From NCBI RefSeq assembly GCF_000346485.2, contig NZ_KQ976354.1, forward strand, positions 9,878,341 through 9,942,340: 64,000 nt of DNA, in the 5' to 3' direction. Below the pieces are notes generated by a model that was not told where the DNA came from, searched no databases, and saw only the letters and a list, made by a program, of their open reading frames with translations. Every line of letters starts with the position of its first letter. Position 1 is the first letter of the stretch. The DNA comes from Scytonema hofmannii PCC 7110. GTDB taxonomy: Bacteria; Cyanobacteriota; Cyanobacteriia; Cyanobacteriales; Nostocaceae. A program made the position numbers and the translations under genes. This document shows positions 34,995 through 43,336 of the stretch, in pieces.

Positions 34995-36509
34995 TTATTG
35001 CAGTTGGCGTTGAATGCGATTGCTCAGAGAACTGTGTTTGGAAGCCAACCGCGCCCTACCTGCAGCCGCCCATTCTTGCAGTTTCTGAATTTGCTCGGTA
35101 GCAGTTCTTGCGAGAGGGATGATTTGACTGGCGGATTCCAAGATATCATCAGTTGTGAAATCCCGGTTTTGGCTGAACCCAATATGCATGGCTTCAATCA
35201 AAGTTTGCTCAATTTCTGCTCCAGAAAAATCGGGTGTTTCATAAGCAAGTCTGTCAAGATCGTAATTTTTTATATTATGCGGGCGCAATCGATTTAAATG
35301 CACGGTAAAGATTGCTTGTCTCTCTTCTTGGGTAGGTAACCCAACAAAGAAAATTTCATCAAACCGTCCTTTTCGCAGCATTTCTGGCGGTAGTGCTTGG
35401 ATATCGTTAGCTGTAGCAACGACAAACACGGGTGAGGTTTTCTCGGCTAACCAGGTAATAAATGTACCAAATACACGGCTAGTTGTACCTGCATCTCCTT
35501 TACTACCAAGCCCGGAGAAGGCTTTATCTATCTCGTCTATCCATAAAATACAGGGCGCAAGGGCTTCTGCAACTTGTATCATTTGTCGGGTACGGGATTC
35601 AGATTCACCCACCAAACCAGCAAATAATCTTCCGACATCTAAACGTAGTAAAGGTAAATGCCAGTGATGTGCGATCGCTTTTGCAGTGAGAGATTTCCCC
35701 GTTCCCTGAATCCCGACGAGTAGCAAACCTCTGGGGTGAGGTAAACCGTACTGTCGTGCTTTGTCGGTAAACGAACCACCACGGCGGAGCAACCAATCTT
35801 TGAGGTTATCTAGTCCGCCAATATCGGAAATTTGTTCCGTAGCCGGGTAAAAGTCGAGAATTTGGGTTTGACGAATGGTTTGACGCTTTTCTTCTAGAAC
35901 CAAGTCTACATCTTCTGGTAAGAGTTCGTCATGAGTTGCGATCGCCCTTGATAAAACTCGGCGAATCCGCTCCATGGATAGCCCTTGGCAAGAGCGCACC
36001 AAATCATCCATGACTTTACCAGAAAGGGAGTTACCAGTTGCTCCTAACAAGCGTTCTATTTCCCCTCTAATTTCAGATCCTGAAGGTAGGGGAAATTCCA
36101 AAACAGTTAAAACTTCCGTTAAGTCATCAGGAATGGCAATTCTGGGAGACAGCAGAACGATATTTTTTGGTTGCGACTTGAGGAGTCGAGCGAAGTTGCG
36201 GAGTTTGCGAGAAATCGCTACATCATCTAAAAATCGATGGTAGTCTCGAAGAATAAATACAGCAGGTGCAGATGCAGGTATTTTCTCCACAAATTCCAAA
36301 GCCTGCAAGGGATTGCGACGACCAAAACCTGCATCATTTGGATTACCCTGGTAACCATCCACAAAATCCCAAGTATAAACTGGACGATTACCCTGATTTG
36401 CTGCTTCTTCCCGGATAGAGGCTTCCAAGCGTTCCTCTTCATAGGTGGGAATGTAGATCAAAGGGTAGCGGGCGCGTAGCAGCAGTTTGAACTCATCACG
36501 AAAAGTCAT
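34995..36509 (-). CDS. ycf46: AAA+ ATPase, Ycf46 family
   Basis: The 504-residue protein matches plastid and cyanobacterial Ycf46. It has an N-terminal helical domain with RARYPLIYIPTYEEERLE. The AAA+ module has Walker A GIQGTGKS near residues 264-271, Walker B ILWIDEIDKAF near 321-331, sensor 1 VVATAND and an arginine finger region (GRFDEIFFVGLP). Ycf46 is reported to affect photosynthetic carbon use in cyanobacteria, but its substrate is unknown. The ATG at 36509 gives the expected MTFRDEFKLLL start. Confidence 0.93.
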   Translation of the reverse strand: MTFRDEFKLLLRARYPLIYIPTYEEERLEASIREEAANQGNRPVYTWDFVDGYQGNPNDAGFGRRNPLQALEFVEKIPASAPAVFILRDYHRFLDDVAISRKLRNFARLLKSQPKNIVLLSPRIAIPDDLTEVLTVLEFPLPSGSEIRGEIERLLGATGNSLSGKVMDDLVRSCQGLSMERIRRVLSRAIATHDELLPEDVDLVLEEKRQTIRQTQILDFYPATEQISDIGGLDNLKDWLLRRGGSFTDKARQYGLPHPRGLLLVGIQGTGKSLTAKAIAHHWHLPLLRLDVGRLFAGLVGESESRTRQMIQVAEALAPCILWIDEIDKAFSGLGSKGDAGTTSRVFGTFITWLAEKTSPVFVVATANDIQALPPEMLRKGRFDEIFFVGLPTQEERQAIFTVHLNRLRPHNIKNYDLDRLAYETPDFSGAEIEQTLIEAMHIGFSQNRDFTTDDILESASQIIPLARTATEQIQKLQEWAAAGRARLASKHSSLSNRIQRQLQ

Positions 36510-36601
36510 AGGTAACAGTCATGAGTCATTGGTTATGTAGTCATTAGTCATTAGTTGAGCGCCAAAAGTCAAGAGTCCAAAGACAAGAATTAGAGCAAGC
36601 C

Positions 36602-37759
36602 GTGGAAGATGCACCACCTAACGGGAAAATTATTTTTGCAGGGCATCGCGGTTCTGGCAAATCGACTCTGTTAGCAAAGTTTGCTGACAAAATGAGGTGG
36701 CAAGGTTATTTTGTTGCCTTTTTTTCTATTGCTGACATGATTGAAATGTCTGATGTTAACCATGTCAACATTTTATATGCCATTGCAGTGACTTTACTAA
36801 GTAAAGCAACTGAATTCGGAATCGAAATACCTAAAGAAAGCAAAAAATCTCTTTTAGAATGGTTCACTACCACTCAAACAGAGACAGTTTCCAAAGAGTT
36901 AAAGTCTGAGATGGAAGCGGGTATTGATGTTCTCAAATTCATTACTGCCAAGCTGAAAAACGAAGCCACCTTTCGAGAAGAAATTACAAAAACTTACGAG
37001 CGCAAAATTTCTGAACTTGCCCGCAAAGCTGATGAGATTGCCGCTATAATTCAAATTGCCACTAATAAAAACAAACTCTTGGTGGTCATTGATGACTTGG
37101 ACAAACTTGATTTGAGCTTGGTAGAAGATATTTACAAAAACAATATCAATTCTTTATTTTTACCGAAATTTCAAATTATCTATACAATACCTATTTCAGC
37201 AATACGTAATAGTCAATTACTCCCCGTTTTACAATCAGTGGTATCGCGTATTCAATTGCTGTCAGTCTGTAAATTTTTCAAGCCAGAAGATTGCCACAAC
37301 ACAGACATAGTTCCTAAAGAAAATTTGATAAACTTATTTCTTGAAATTCTAAAAAAACGCGTTCCAGAAGAATTAATTGAAACGGAAACTGCAAGAGAAA
37401 TTATCCTGAAAAGTGGCGGGGTAGTAAGGGAATTGGTGCGAATAGCTAGGGAATGTTGCTCTCAATGTTTGCTGCTGATTCGTTCGGAACCAGAACGAAA
37501 TGATATAAAAATTAACGAAGAAGTTCTCCAATTAGCAATAAAGGACTTGCGGAACGAGTTTGCTCGTCCATTGGGTGAGGATTTGCATAACATATTAGTA
37601 ACGACTTACCAAAATCTCACACCCAAAGATGCCAAGAGTGAGGAGTTTCTTTCTCTGCTGCACGGATTGTACGTCCTGGAGTACGAGAACGATGATTTGT
37701 GGTATGACGTGCATCCAATTGTGGTGGATCTACTTAAGCGCAAGAAATTGATTGCATAA
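36602..37759 (+). CDS. Second P-loop ATPase of the ATPase/STAND pair type, N-terminally shortened
   Basis: The 385-residue product has Walker A GHRGSGKST at residues 15-23 and LLVVIDDLDKL near 159-169. Its ending (LHGLYVLEYENDDLWYDVHP) parallels the ending of the 442-residue ATPase at 16412. That paralogue has about 48 residues more before the Walker A motif; here the frame is open upstream only as far as a stop near 36555, inside repeat-like DNA. GTG 36602 is a weak start, so the 5' end was probably lost. The TAA stop overlaps the next ATG (TAATG), exactly as at 17738-17742. Confidence 0.75.
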   Translation: MEDAPPNGKIIFAGHRGSGKSTLLAKFADKMRWQGYFVAFFSIADMIEMSDVNHVNILYAIAVTLLSKATEFGIEIPKESKKSLLEWFTTTQTETVSKELKSEMEAGIDVLKFITAKLKNEATFREEITKTYERKISELARKADEIAAIIQIATNKNKLLVVIDDLDKLDLSLVEDIYKNNINSLFLPKFQIIYTIPISAIRNSQLLPVLQSVVSRIQLLSVCKFFKPEDCHNTDIVPKENLINLFLEILKKRVPEELIETETAREIILKSGGVVRELVRIARECCSQCLLLIRSEPERNDIKINEEVLQLAIKDLRNEFARPLGEDLHNILVTTYQNLTPKDAKSEEFLSLLHGLYVLEYENDDLWYDVHPIVVDLLKRKKLIA

Positions 37760-37941
37760 TGTCAACAACTGATGTCAAAGTTGAGAATCAACGTAATTAT
37801 CAGAAGTTAATGGTTGCCTTGGAAGCAAGCCAGGGTATTCTAAACTTGCTGATTGCAGTTTGCGATGACCGCAATTTACATAAATTAAAGGCGAAAGCCC
37901 ACCAGTTAGTCAGAGAAATTTTCTGGAATTTCTCTGACTGA
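37759..37941 (+). pseudogene. Start of a STAND-pair partner gene, cut by the TnpB element
   Basis: The first 50 codons (for example NYQKLMVALEASQGILNLLI) align with the start of the 1,692-codon STAND gene at 17740, where NLRRAIVLSQGQFSLVL occupies the same place. The similarity stops at about 37912, where a 26-base palindrome begins, and the frame closes six to nine codons later. The rest of the partner is absent from the window. It retains the TAATG coupling to the ATPase gene. Confidence 0.75.
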
Positions 37942-38154
37942 AGTTCTTGAGGGGTGGGATGAAGCCGATGGCACTTTTAAGTGCCTTCCCCATCTTTCAA
38001 TTAATTCACTAACACTGATACCTCGATCGTCTGCTACCACTTTCATTCTTGCCCAAGTTGAGGGTGTAATAACAATACTTTTTTTGATTTTTTTCTCATC
38101 ATAAAGTAGTGGCTCATTTTTAATAGCTTTTTTCTTAGGTCTTGGAGTTGACAT
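37906..38154 (-). CDS. Small ribbon-helix-helix-like protein of the TnpB element
   Basis: The 82-residue basic protein begins MSTPRPKKKAIKNEPLLYDE and has SIVITPSTWARMKVVADDRG and SVSELIERWGR segments. These fit a beta strand followed by two helices, as in CopG-like DNA-binding proteins. It is divergent from tnpB with 74 bases between the starts. Comparable small genes accompany tnpB in cyanobacterial elements, so a repressor role on the shared promoter is a reasonable guess. Its last codons overlap the end of the truncated STAND partner and the left-end palindrome. Confidence 0.7.
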   Translation of the reverse strand: MSTPRPKKKAIKNEPLLYDEKKIKKSIVITPSTWARMKVVADDRGISVSELIERWGRHLKVPSASSHPSRTSVREIPENFSD

Positions 38155-39880
38155 AGCTTAGCTTATACTGATAAGCTAATTGTAGAAAAAAAACAATTAA
38201 TTGTCAACTCTGGAGGTGAGAAGAAATCATGCCAAGGAAAACAACTCCATCATTTGTAGTCGAGTATCCGATAATTGTTAATTCCCAATCGGATAGGGAA
38301 TTAAGAGCAAGGTTTAATGCCGGAATGAGATTGTTAAATGCAGTTCAATCTGAAGCACTTGCAAGGATGGAGTTAGTGAGAAATTCTCAGGCATGGGCAG
38401 AAGCTAAGAAACTAACCAAAACTCTTACAAAAAAAGGAGAAAAGATAAAAAACCCAGAGCGAGCAGAAGCGTTTGAAGCAGCGAAAAAAGCATACCGATT
38501 TACGGATGCTGACTTGCAAGACTATGCAACAATTGTCGCTAAACCTTCGCAGTGGATATGGTCTAAGCTTGATAGCCAATCCATTCAGAAAATCGGAACT
38601 CGCGTTTTTAAAGCAGTCAACAAAATACTGTTAGGTGTAGCTAGAAAAGTCAGATTCAAAAATAATCGCTCTTTTAGCTCGATGGAAGGCAAGCAGATTA
38701 TCACGGGTATTCGAGTTGATAAAAACCTGGAAATGTTTGTTTGGGGTAAGCTGAAATGCCCTTTAATAATCGATTGGCTAGATCCTTGCAAAAAGCACGG
38801 TTGGGATTCTAAATGGAAATATGCTCGGATTATCAGAAGAGAGTTAAATGGTAAAACTCGTTGGTTTGTACAAATCATCTGTGAGGGCTTACCCTACCAA
38901 GGTCGAGCTAATACACAGTATAGAGATGCCTTGTGTAGTCTTGACGTTAATGTTTCCAACGTTGCCTATGTTAGTAAGGATAAAGCAGGATTAAAACCAT
39001 TTGCCGATCGCGTTCCGACATACGAAAAAGAGATAAAAACTGCACAACGCAAACAAGAACGTTCTAGGAGGAAAAATAATCCTGATAATTTTTCTCTCAA
39101 TGATATTGTATTTAAGGGTAAAAATAAAGGTAGGAAGGTTAAACGTAAGGGTCAGATAAAAAGAGGGAAAAATAAGACATGGAAAAATTCTAACAATTAC
39201 AAGCGCATTGGACAAAAACGACGGGAATTAGAAAGACGCAAAACAGCATATACTAAATCTCAAAATCGTGCATTAGCTAACGAAATTCTCAGACTTGGTG
39301 GGAAGCACATTAATTTAGAGGACGTTAGCATAAAAGCTTGGCAGAAAATATATGGAAAAGCAACGAGTGCCAAGTCTCCAGGTTTTTTCCAATCAGAGAT
39401 AATTCGTAAGGCTGAAAGTGCTAACGGAATTATCAATAAATATTCAACCCAAAAAACTGCCTGTTCCCAAACTCATCTCAACGGAAATAGAGTTAAGAAA
39501 AAACTCTCCGAACGCATTCACTATGATGAAACAGGAATTGTCATGCACAGAGATCTGTTTTCCAGCTACCTTGGGTTGTTCGTAAATCAAGAGGGTTATC
39601 TGTCTGTGGACGATGCTCGTAAAGAGTATTGGGGGTCGGAGCCGATCCTGAGTGCAGCATGGGCAGAATTCCAAAAACTTTCAAGCGCCGAGGCTCGTCC
39701 AAGGCCAGGATTTTCTTGAGTAATCCTTCGAGAAGGTCTGCGACAAAGGTTAAAAGTCAAGCCAGATAGAGACTATGGAGGAACGAAAAGCTTGATTGAG
39801 TGGTAAGCAATACTGCGTTTAGCCTGAAACCAACCCCTTCTAGGGGTTGGAGTGGCTCATGTGAAATCCTCATTCAGCTT
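37912..39880 (+). mobile_element. TnpB-only IS200/IS605-like element with small regulator gene
   Basis: The left end is the palindrome cagagaaatt-ttctgg-aatttctctg (37913-37938). The right end carries the hairpin ccaacccct / aggggttgg (39830-39850), about 110 bases after the tnpB stop, where the omega RNA of TnpB systems is normally formed from the end of tnpB and the right end. There is no TnpA, so mobility would need a transposase in trans. The insertion interrupts the STAND partner gene. The right boundary is approximate; the truncated gene does not resume beyond it. Confidence 0.75.
38229..39719 (+). CDS. tnpB: TnpB RNA-guided nuclease homologue
   Basis: The 496-residue protein has the OrfB/TnpB order: an N-terminal wedge region, a Lys/Arg-rich middle, and a split RuvC. 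Candidate catalytic residues are Asp239 (CSLDVNVSN), Glu364 (INLEDVSIKAW) and Asp442 (MHRDLFSSYL), all present. The usual zinc ribbon of two CxxC pairs is not seen: the segment reads CSQTHLNGNRVKKKLSERIH, then YDETG. A long basic insertion (about residues 280-325) separates RuvC-I from RuvC-II. TnpB cleaves DNA guided by an omega RNA and helps keep the element. GGAGG eleven bases before ATG 38229 supports the start. Confidence 0.9.
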   Translation: MPRKTTPSFVVEYPIIVNSQSDRELRARFNAGMRLLNAVQSEALARMELVRNSQAWAEAKKLTKTLTKKGEKIKNPERAEAFEAAKKAYRFTDADLQDYATIVAKPSQWIWSKLDSQSIQKIGTRVFKAVNKILLGVARKVRFKNNRSFSSMEGKQIITGIRVDKNLEMFVWGKLKCPLIIDWLDPCKKHGWDSKWKYARIIRRELNGKTRWFVQIICEGLPYQGRANTQYRDALCSLDVNVSNVAYVSKDKAGLKPFADRVPTYEKEIKTAQRKQERSRRKNNPDNFSLNDIVFKGKNKGRKVKRKGQIKRGKNKTWKNSNNYKRIGQKRRELERRKTAYTKSQNRALANEILRLGGKHINLEDVSIKAWQKIYGKATSAKSPGFFQSEIIRKAESANGIINKYSTQKTACSQTHLNGNRVKKKLSERIHYDETGIVMHRDLFSSYLGLFVNQEGYLSVDDARKEYWGSEPILSAAWAEFQKLSSAEARPRPGFS

Positions 39881-40226
39881 CATTGTTGATAACAAAGAAT
39901 TTATAAACCAAGAGGGATTTTGACACTAGAAGTAGTGGAAATAGATTAATTTGATTAGTAATTTTTTATCACTGCTACTACCATTTTTTCAACAAGGTAA
40001 CTCAGGCAATAAATATGACATATTAATAACTAAACAGTATGGAAGTGAAATTAAGAGGGCTTACGCAACCTCAACAGTATTTTGGGGATTTCACACTAAA
40101 TCCGTGTCTTATACCCCCTTTATAATCTAGTCCGCGCAGGCGGACTTCGTTTGTATAGCCGCGATTTCCAATCGCCGGGGCTAAGAGGGGTTATAAAAAC
40201 GGATTTCGTTCCTGCAACTGCCAAAG
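39720..40226. other. TnpB right end and a dispersed repeat
   Basis: The first 150 bases hold the presumed omega-RNA 3' region and right-end hairpin of the TnpB element. The repeat at 40112-40196 matches 11400-11483. The stretch 39890-40110 shows nothing I can name, and the missing rest of the STAND partner is not here. Confidence 0.6.
40112..40196. repeat. Dispersed repeat, copy B (agtccgcg..cggact family)
   Basis: Copy of 11400-11483 with variants that keep the stems (gccgcgatttccaatcgccgg in place of the earlier arms). It lies 30 bases past the histidine kinase stop codon on its downstream side. Confidence 0.85.
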
Positions 40227-42278
40227 CTAATGTGTAGCCGAAAGTTGGGGAATTGTAAAGTAAAAAGTTGTTCCCACTCCTGGTTCTGACTCAGCCCAAA
40301 TACGCCCGTGGTGTCTTTCAACTATCTTTTTACAAATTGCTAAACCAATACCAGTTCCCGGTACTTCTTTACGACTGTGCAGTCTCTGAAAGATTTGGAA
40401 AATACGGTCAAGATACTGTGGCTTGATCCCTATTCCATTATCCTTGACACCAAAAAGCCATCCCTCATCTTTTAATTCTGCTGTAATTTGTATCTTGGGT
40501 GGTTCTTTACGGCGAAACTTAATGGCATTACTGACTAAGTTTTGAATTAGCTGTACCATTTGCGTGCTATCAGCCATGACAGTTGGTAGGCGATCGCAAT
40601 CCACACTGGCATTGTTCTCTCCAATCAGCACTAACAGATTGTTCAGCGCCTGACGCACAACAGCATTGCAATCACAAGAAGTAAATGCTTTCCCTTTCGT
40701 CCCAACACGAGAGTATGCAAGCAAGTCTTGAATTAACTGGCGCATCCGTGTAGCCCCATCTATTATGTAGGCAATATATTCTGTAGCAGTGTCATCCAGA
40801 CTATTTTGATACTCGTCTGCTAAAAGTTGGCTATAACCTGCTACTGCTCTTAATGGTTCTTGTAAATCATGAGATGCAACATAAGCAAATTGTTCTAACT
40901 CTTGATTGGAACGTTGTAACTCAGTATTAAGTTGCGTTAAGGTAGCATTTGCACTATATAGTTCTTTGGTTCTCTCTTGAACTCGGATTTCTAATTCATC
41001 CTTTGCTTGTCTGAGTGCTTGCTCTGCTTGTTTTTGCACGGTAATATTTTGGGACATTGACATACCAGCAAAAATCTCTCCCTGCTCGTTTCTCACTGGT
41101 ATGATATGGAGGCGGTAAATGCGATCGCTATATGGAATGTCTGCTACAATAATCGTTCCTGTCAAGGCAGAACGGTAATAAGGTTCTAACATCGCGCTAG
41201 TTTCTGCTGGCAATGCTTCCCAAAGTTTTTTTCCCTCTAGTGTTTCGTGACTCAGTCCAACTTCTACTAACCCAGTTCCTTCAGCTAAGGTATAACGTAG
41301 CTCGCGATCGAACAACGTAACCGAACCATTGGGAAAATTTTGTACAAGGGTACGATAAAGCTCTTCACTGCGTGTCAGGGATTCCTCTGCTCGTTTGCGA
41401 TCGGTAATGTCCCGACAGCTAATAACCCGTCCAACAATTTCCCCGTTCAAAAATTGCGGTTTGGAGTAACGTTCGCAAATCTTGCCATTCTTCAGTTCAA
41501 AAATGCCATATCCTTGAAAATCGGGTTGAGCAATTTCTTGTTCAATTTGAACGCGAAGCTTTTTTGGATTTTTTAATTGATCGTAGACAGAGAGTAATAT
41601 CTTGTTATGGTCGTCCTTGTAAGGAACCACATCCCCGATTTGCCATAAGTCAAGATACTTTTGGTTAAAATTAATAATTTTATCGGTCAAATCTAGCGCC
41701 AGAATTGCATCTGCTGTAGATTCCAAAGTTGTTTGCAGCAAAGAAAGAGAATGCTCAACTTCTGCAGTGCGTTCCCTAACACGTTGCTCTAACAGTTCGT
41801 TTGTCTGTTTTAAATCAATTTCTGTCTGTTTCAGTGCTTCTTCTACTTGCTTGCGTTCCTGATTTTCTTCTTGTAGCGCCAAATTTGCTGCTTCTAATTG
41901 GGCTGGACTTGGCAAAGCCAAAGCCAAAGACACTATCGATCCTAATTGCAAAGCAGTATATAGAGAAATAATAGCTGTTCCAGCTTTCACGATACCAGCA
42001 AACCAATAAGCTGGATGCCAAAGAGTCCAAATTGCAAGTAAGTGAGTTGTGCCACAAAATATGATAAAGGCTCCAAATAGCCGGAAGACCCAACGAAAGG
42101 GTAAATCTTGGCGCTGTCGGGCAAAGTAAATCAAAAAAGCTGGAATAGAATAATAGGAAAGCCCAATAACTAAGTCTGAAAGTAAATGTAACCAGACCAG
42201 TTCTGGGTTCCACAGATAACAGTGTCCGTGGGAAATGAAATTATTTGGTGAGATAAAATTATAAAAAGATTCCCACAT
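40227..42278 (-). CDS. Ethylene-receptor-like histidine kinase
   Basis: The 683-residue sensor begins with three membrane segments (about residues 28-110) that match the ethylene-binding domain of plant ETR1. Asp35, Tyr42, Ile45 and Pro46 sit in SDLVIGLSYYSIP. Cys75 and His79, the copper ligands in ETR1 (Cys65 and His69), sit in CGTTHL; every position is offset by exactly ten. A coiled coil, two PAS domains (about 175-420) and a second coiled coil follow. The kinase core has phosphoacceptor His470 in ASHDLQEPL and ATP-binding NLVSNAIKF, DNGIGI and GTGIGLAI motifs. No GAF or receiver domain is present. Its response regulator is not adjacent. Confidence 0.9.
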   Translation of the reverse strand: MWESFYNFISPNNFISHGHCYLWNPELVWLHLLSDLVIGLSYYSIPAFLIYFARQRQDLPFRWVFRLFGAFIIFCGTTHLLAIWTLWHPAYWFAGIVKAGTAIISLYTALQLGSIVSLALALPSPAQLEAANLALQEENQERKQVEEALKQTEIDLKQTNELLEQRVRERTAEVEHSLSLLQTTLESTADAILALDLTDKIINFNQKYLDLWQIGDVVPYKDDHNKILLSVYDQLKNPKKLRVQIEQEIAQPDFQGYGIFELKNGKICERYSKPQFLNGEIVGRVISCRDITDRKRAEESLTRSEELYRTLVQNFPNGSVTLFDRELRYTLAEGTGLVEVGLSHETLEGKKLWEALPAETSAMLEPYYRSALTGTIIVADIPYSDRIYRLHIIPVRNEQGEIFAGMSMSQNITVQKQAEQALRQAKDELEIRVQERTKELYSANATLTQLNTELQRSNQELEQFAYVASHDLQEPLRAVAGYSQLLADEYQNSLDDTATEYIAYIIDGATRMRQLIQDLLAYSRVGTKGKAFTSCDCNAVVRQALNNLLVLIGENNASVDCDRLPTVMADSTQMVQLIQNLVSNAIKFRRKEPPKIQITAELKDEGWLFGVKDNGIGIKPQYLDRIFQIFQRLHSRKEVPGTGIGLAICKKIVERHHGRIWAESEPGVGTTFYFTIPQLSATH

Positions 42279-42309
42279 AATTACTGCTTCTTGATTCTGA
42301 TTTACTGCT

Positions 42310-42342
42310 AGATCCCCGACTTCTTTGAGAAGTCGGGGATCT
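42310..42342. repeat. Dispersed hairpin, ccccgacttc family
   Basis: A 33-base perfect palindrome, agatccccgacttct / agaagtcggggatct, lies between the DUF177 stop and the histidine kinase start. It could end the ribosomal-protein cluster transcript. Confidence 0.9.
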
Positions 42343-42360
42343 AACGATATCTAACCAAAC

Positions 42361-42867
42361 TTAATTCGGGAGTTGTTTTTTCAAAGCCTCCAACGAAGCC
42401 CAGCGTCTATCAACAGGTGTATCTGACTTACTGACAGCATTGAGTACAATACCAGGACACTTGGCGTCACATAATTGTCTCTGTGGAAACTCCAAGGACA
42501 TTTGCTCGTATAACCATTCACTCGGATAAAAATATCCTTGAGGTGACAAAGATTCTATTAAATCGTCAAAGGCAACTTCTCGTTCTAAGGGTAGGTCATT
42601 TGATTGGGGATCTGTTTCTTCTAACCAAATGATTTCTTTAGTATTCACTGCCAAACGATGATTGTAGTTCTGCAAGCACCGATTGCAAGTACAAGTAACA
42701 ATTGCTTCTGCCTGACTTGAAACCTCTAAGTAATTTCCTTGATGCTGTACGCGGATGAAACCCCGTACCGGTGTCAGGGTTTCTAGACCGGGCAAAAACT
42801 CTTTGACCTGAATTTCTTCCGTCCGCTCTGGCGCTTTAGTTAGTTGCGGAATGTAAATCGCGTCCAT
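42361..42867 (-). CDS. DUF177 (YceD-like) metal-binding protein
   Basis: The 168-residue protein belongs to DUF177/YceD. A paired Cys motif C-T-C-N-R-C-L near residues 58-64 and CDAKCPGI near 133-140 could hold a metal. In many bacteria YceD lies with rpmF and affects 23S rRNA processing. In cyanobacteria it sits at the end of the rpmH-rnpA-yidC-jag cluster as here, though separated from jag by a 470-base gap containing a foldback element. Role inferred only from family. Confidence 0.88.
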   Translation of the reverse strand: MDAIYIPQLTKAPERTEEIQVKEFLPGLETLTPVRGFIRVQHQGNYLEVSSQAEAIVTCTCNRCLQNYNHRLAVNTKEIIWLEETDPQSNDLPLEREVAFDDLIESLSPQGYFYPSEWLYEQMSLEFPQRQLCDAKCPGIVLNAVSKSDTPVDRRWASLEALKKQLPN

Positions 42868-43016
42868 GAGACTTGTGAGACATCCTCACTAAATTGCAAA
42901 ATTTATGCACGATTATAAGTTTAGCTTTTCTACAAATTAGTTCATTCGCTTTTCTCTTCGGATTTCCGAAATTTTTTCAGAAAAGTCAGACGATTTTGGA
43001 TTTTGGATTTTAGATT

Positions 43017-43171
43017 GGGACTTCCAAATAAAAAAGTCTTCAAATATCTCTTGTGGTAAGGGCGTCCCCGCCCGTCACTAGTAGAGAACAGGCGTCCCCG
43101 CCCGTCACTAGTAGAGAACAGGCGTCCCCGCCCGTCCCACAAGTAGTGGTAATTTATTTCTTGGAAATCCC
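43017..43171. repeat. Foldback element copy A with internal 30-base tandem repeats
   Basis: Terminal inverted sequences gggacttccaaataaa and atttatttcttggaaatccc bound an element of about 155 bases. Inside are three units of ggcgtccccgcccgtcacta plus gtagagaaca (30 bases) at 43061-43140. A 127-base relative lies at 51439-51565 with the same ends and a different centre. It looks like a MITE-type element without coding capacity. Confidence 0.85.
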
Positions 43172-43336
43172 TTGATTAGGCCTTAAGTAGCCATCATGTA
43201 CTTTCCTACACCAGGATGGATGAAAATGGGCAAGGAGCAATAAATTATTTCTGACTATGCCCAATGCCCAATTCTCAATGACGCCAGGTGCTTCAACTCT
43301 GGAAACCAGAGCAACGCACTGGCTCCCCAATGCCCA

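Noticed and set aside
43061-43150. Three 30-base direct repeats that could suggest a CRISPR array
   Set aside because: The units abut with no spacers, the unit is part of a larger foldback element, and no cas genes are near.
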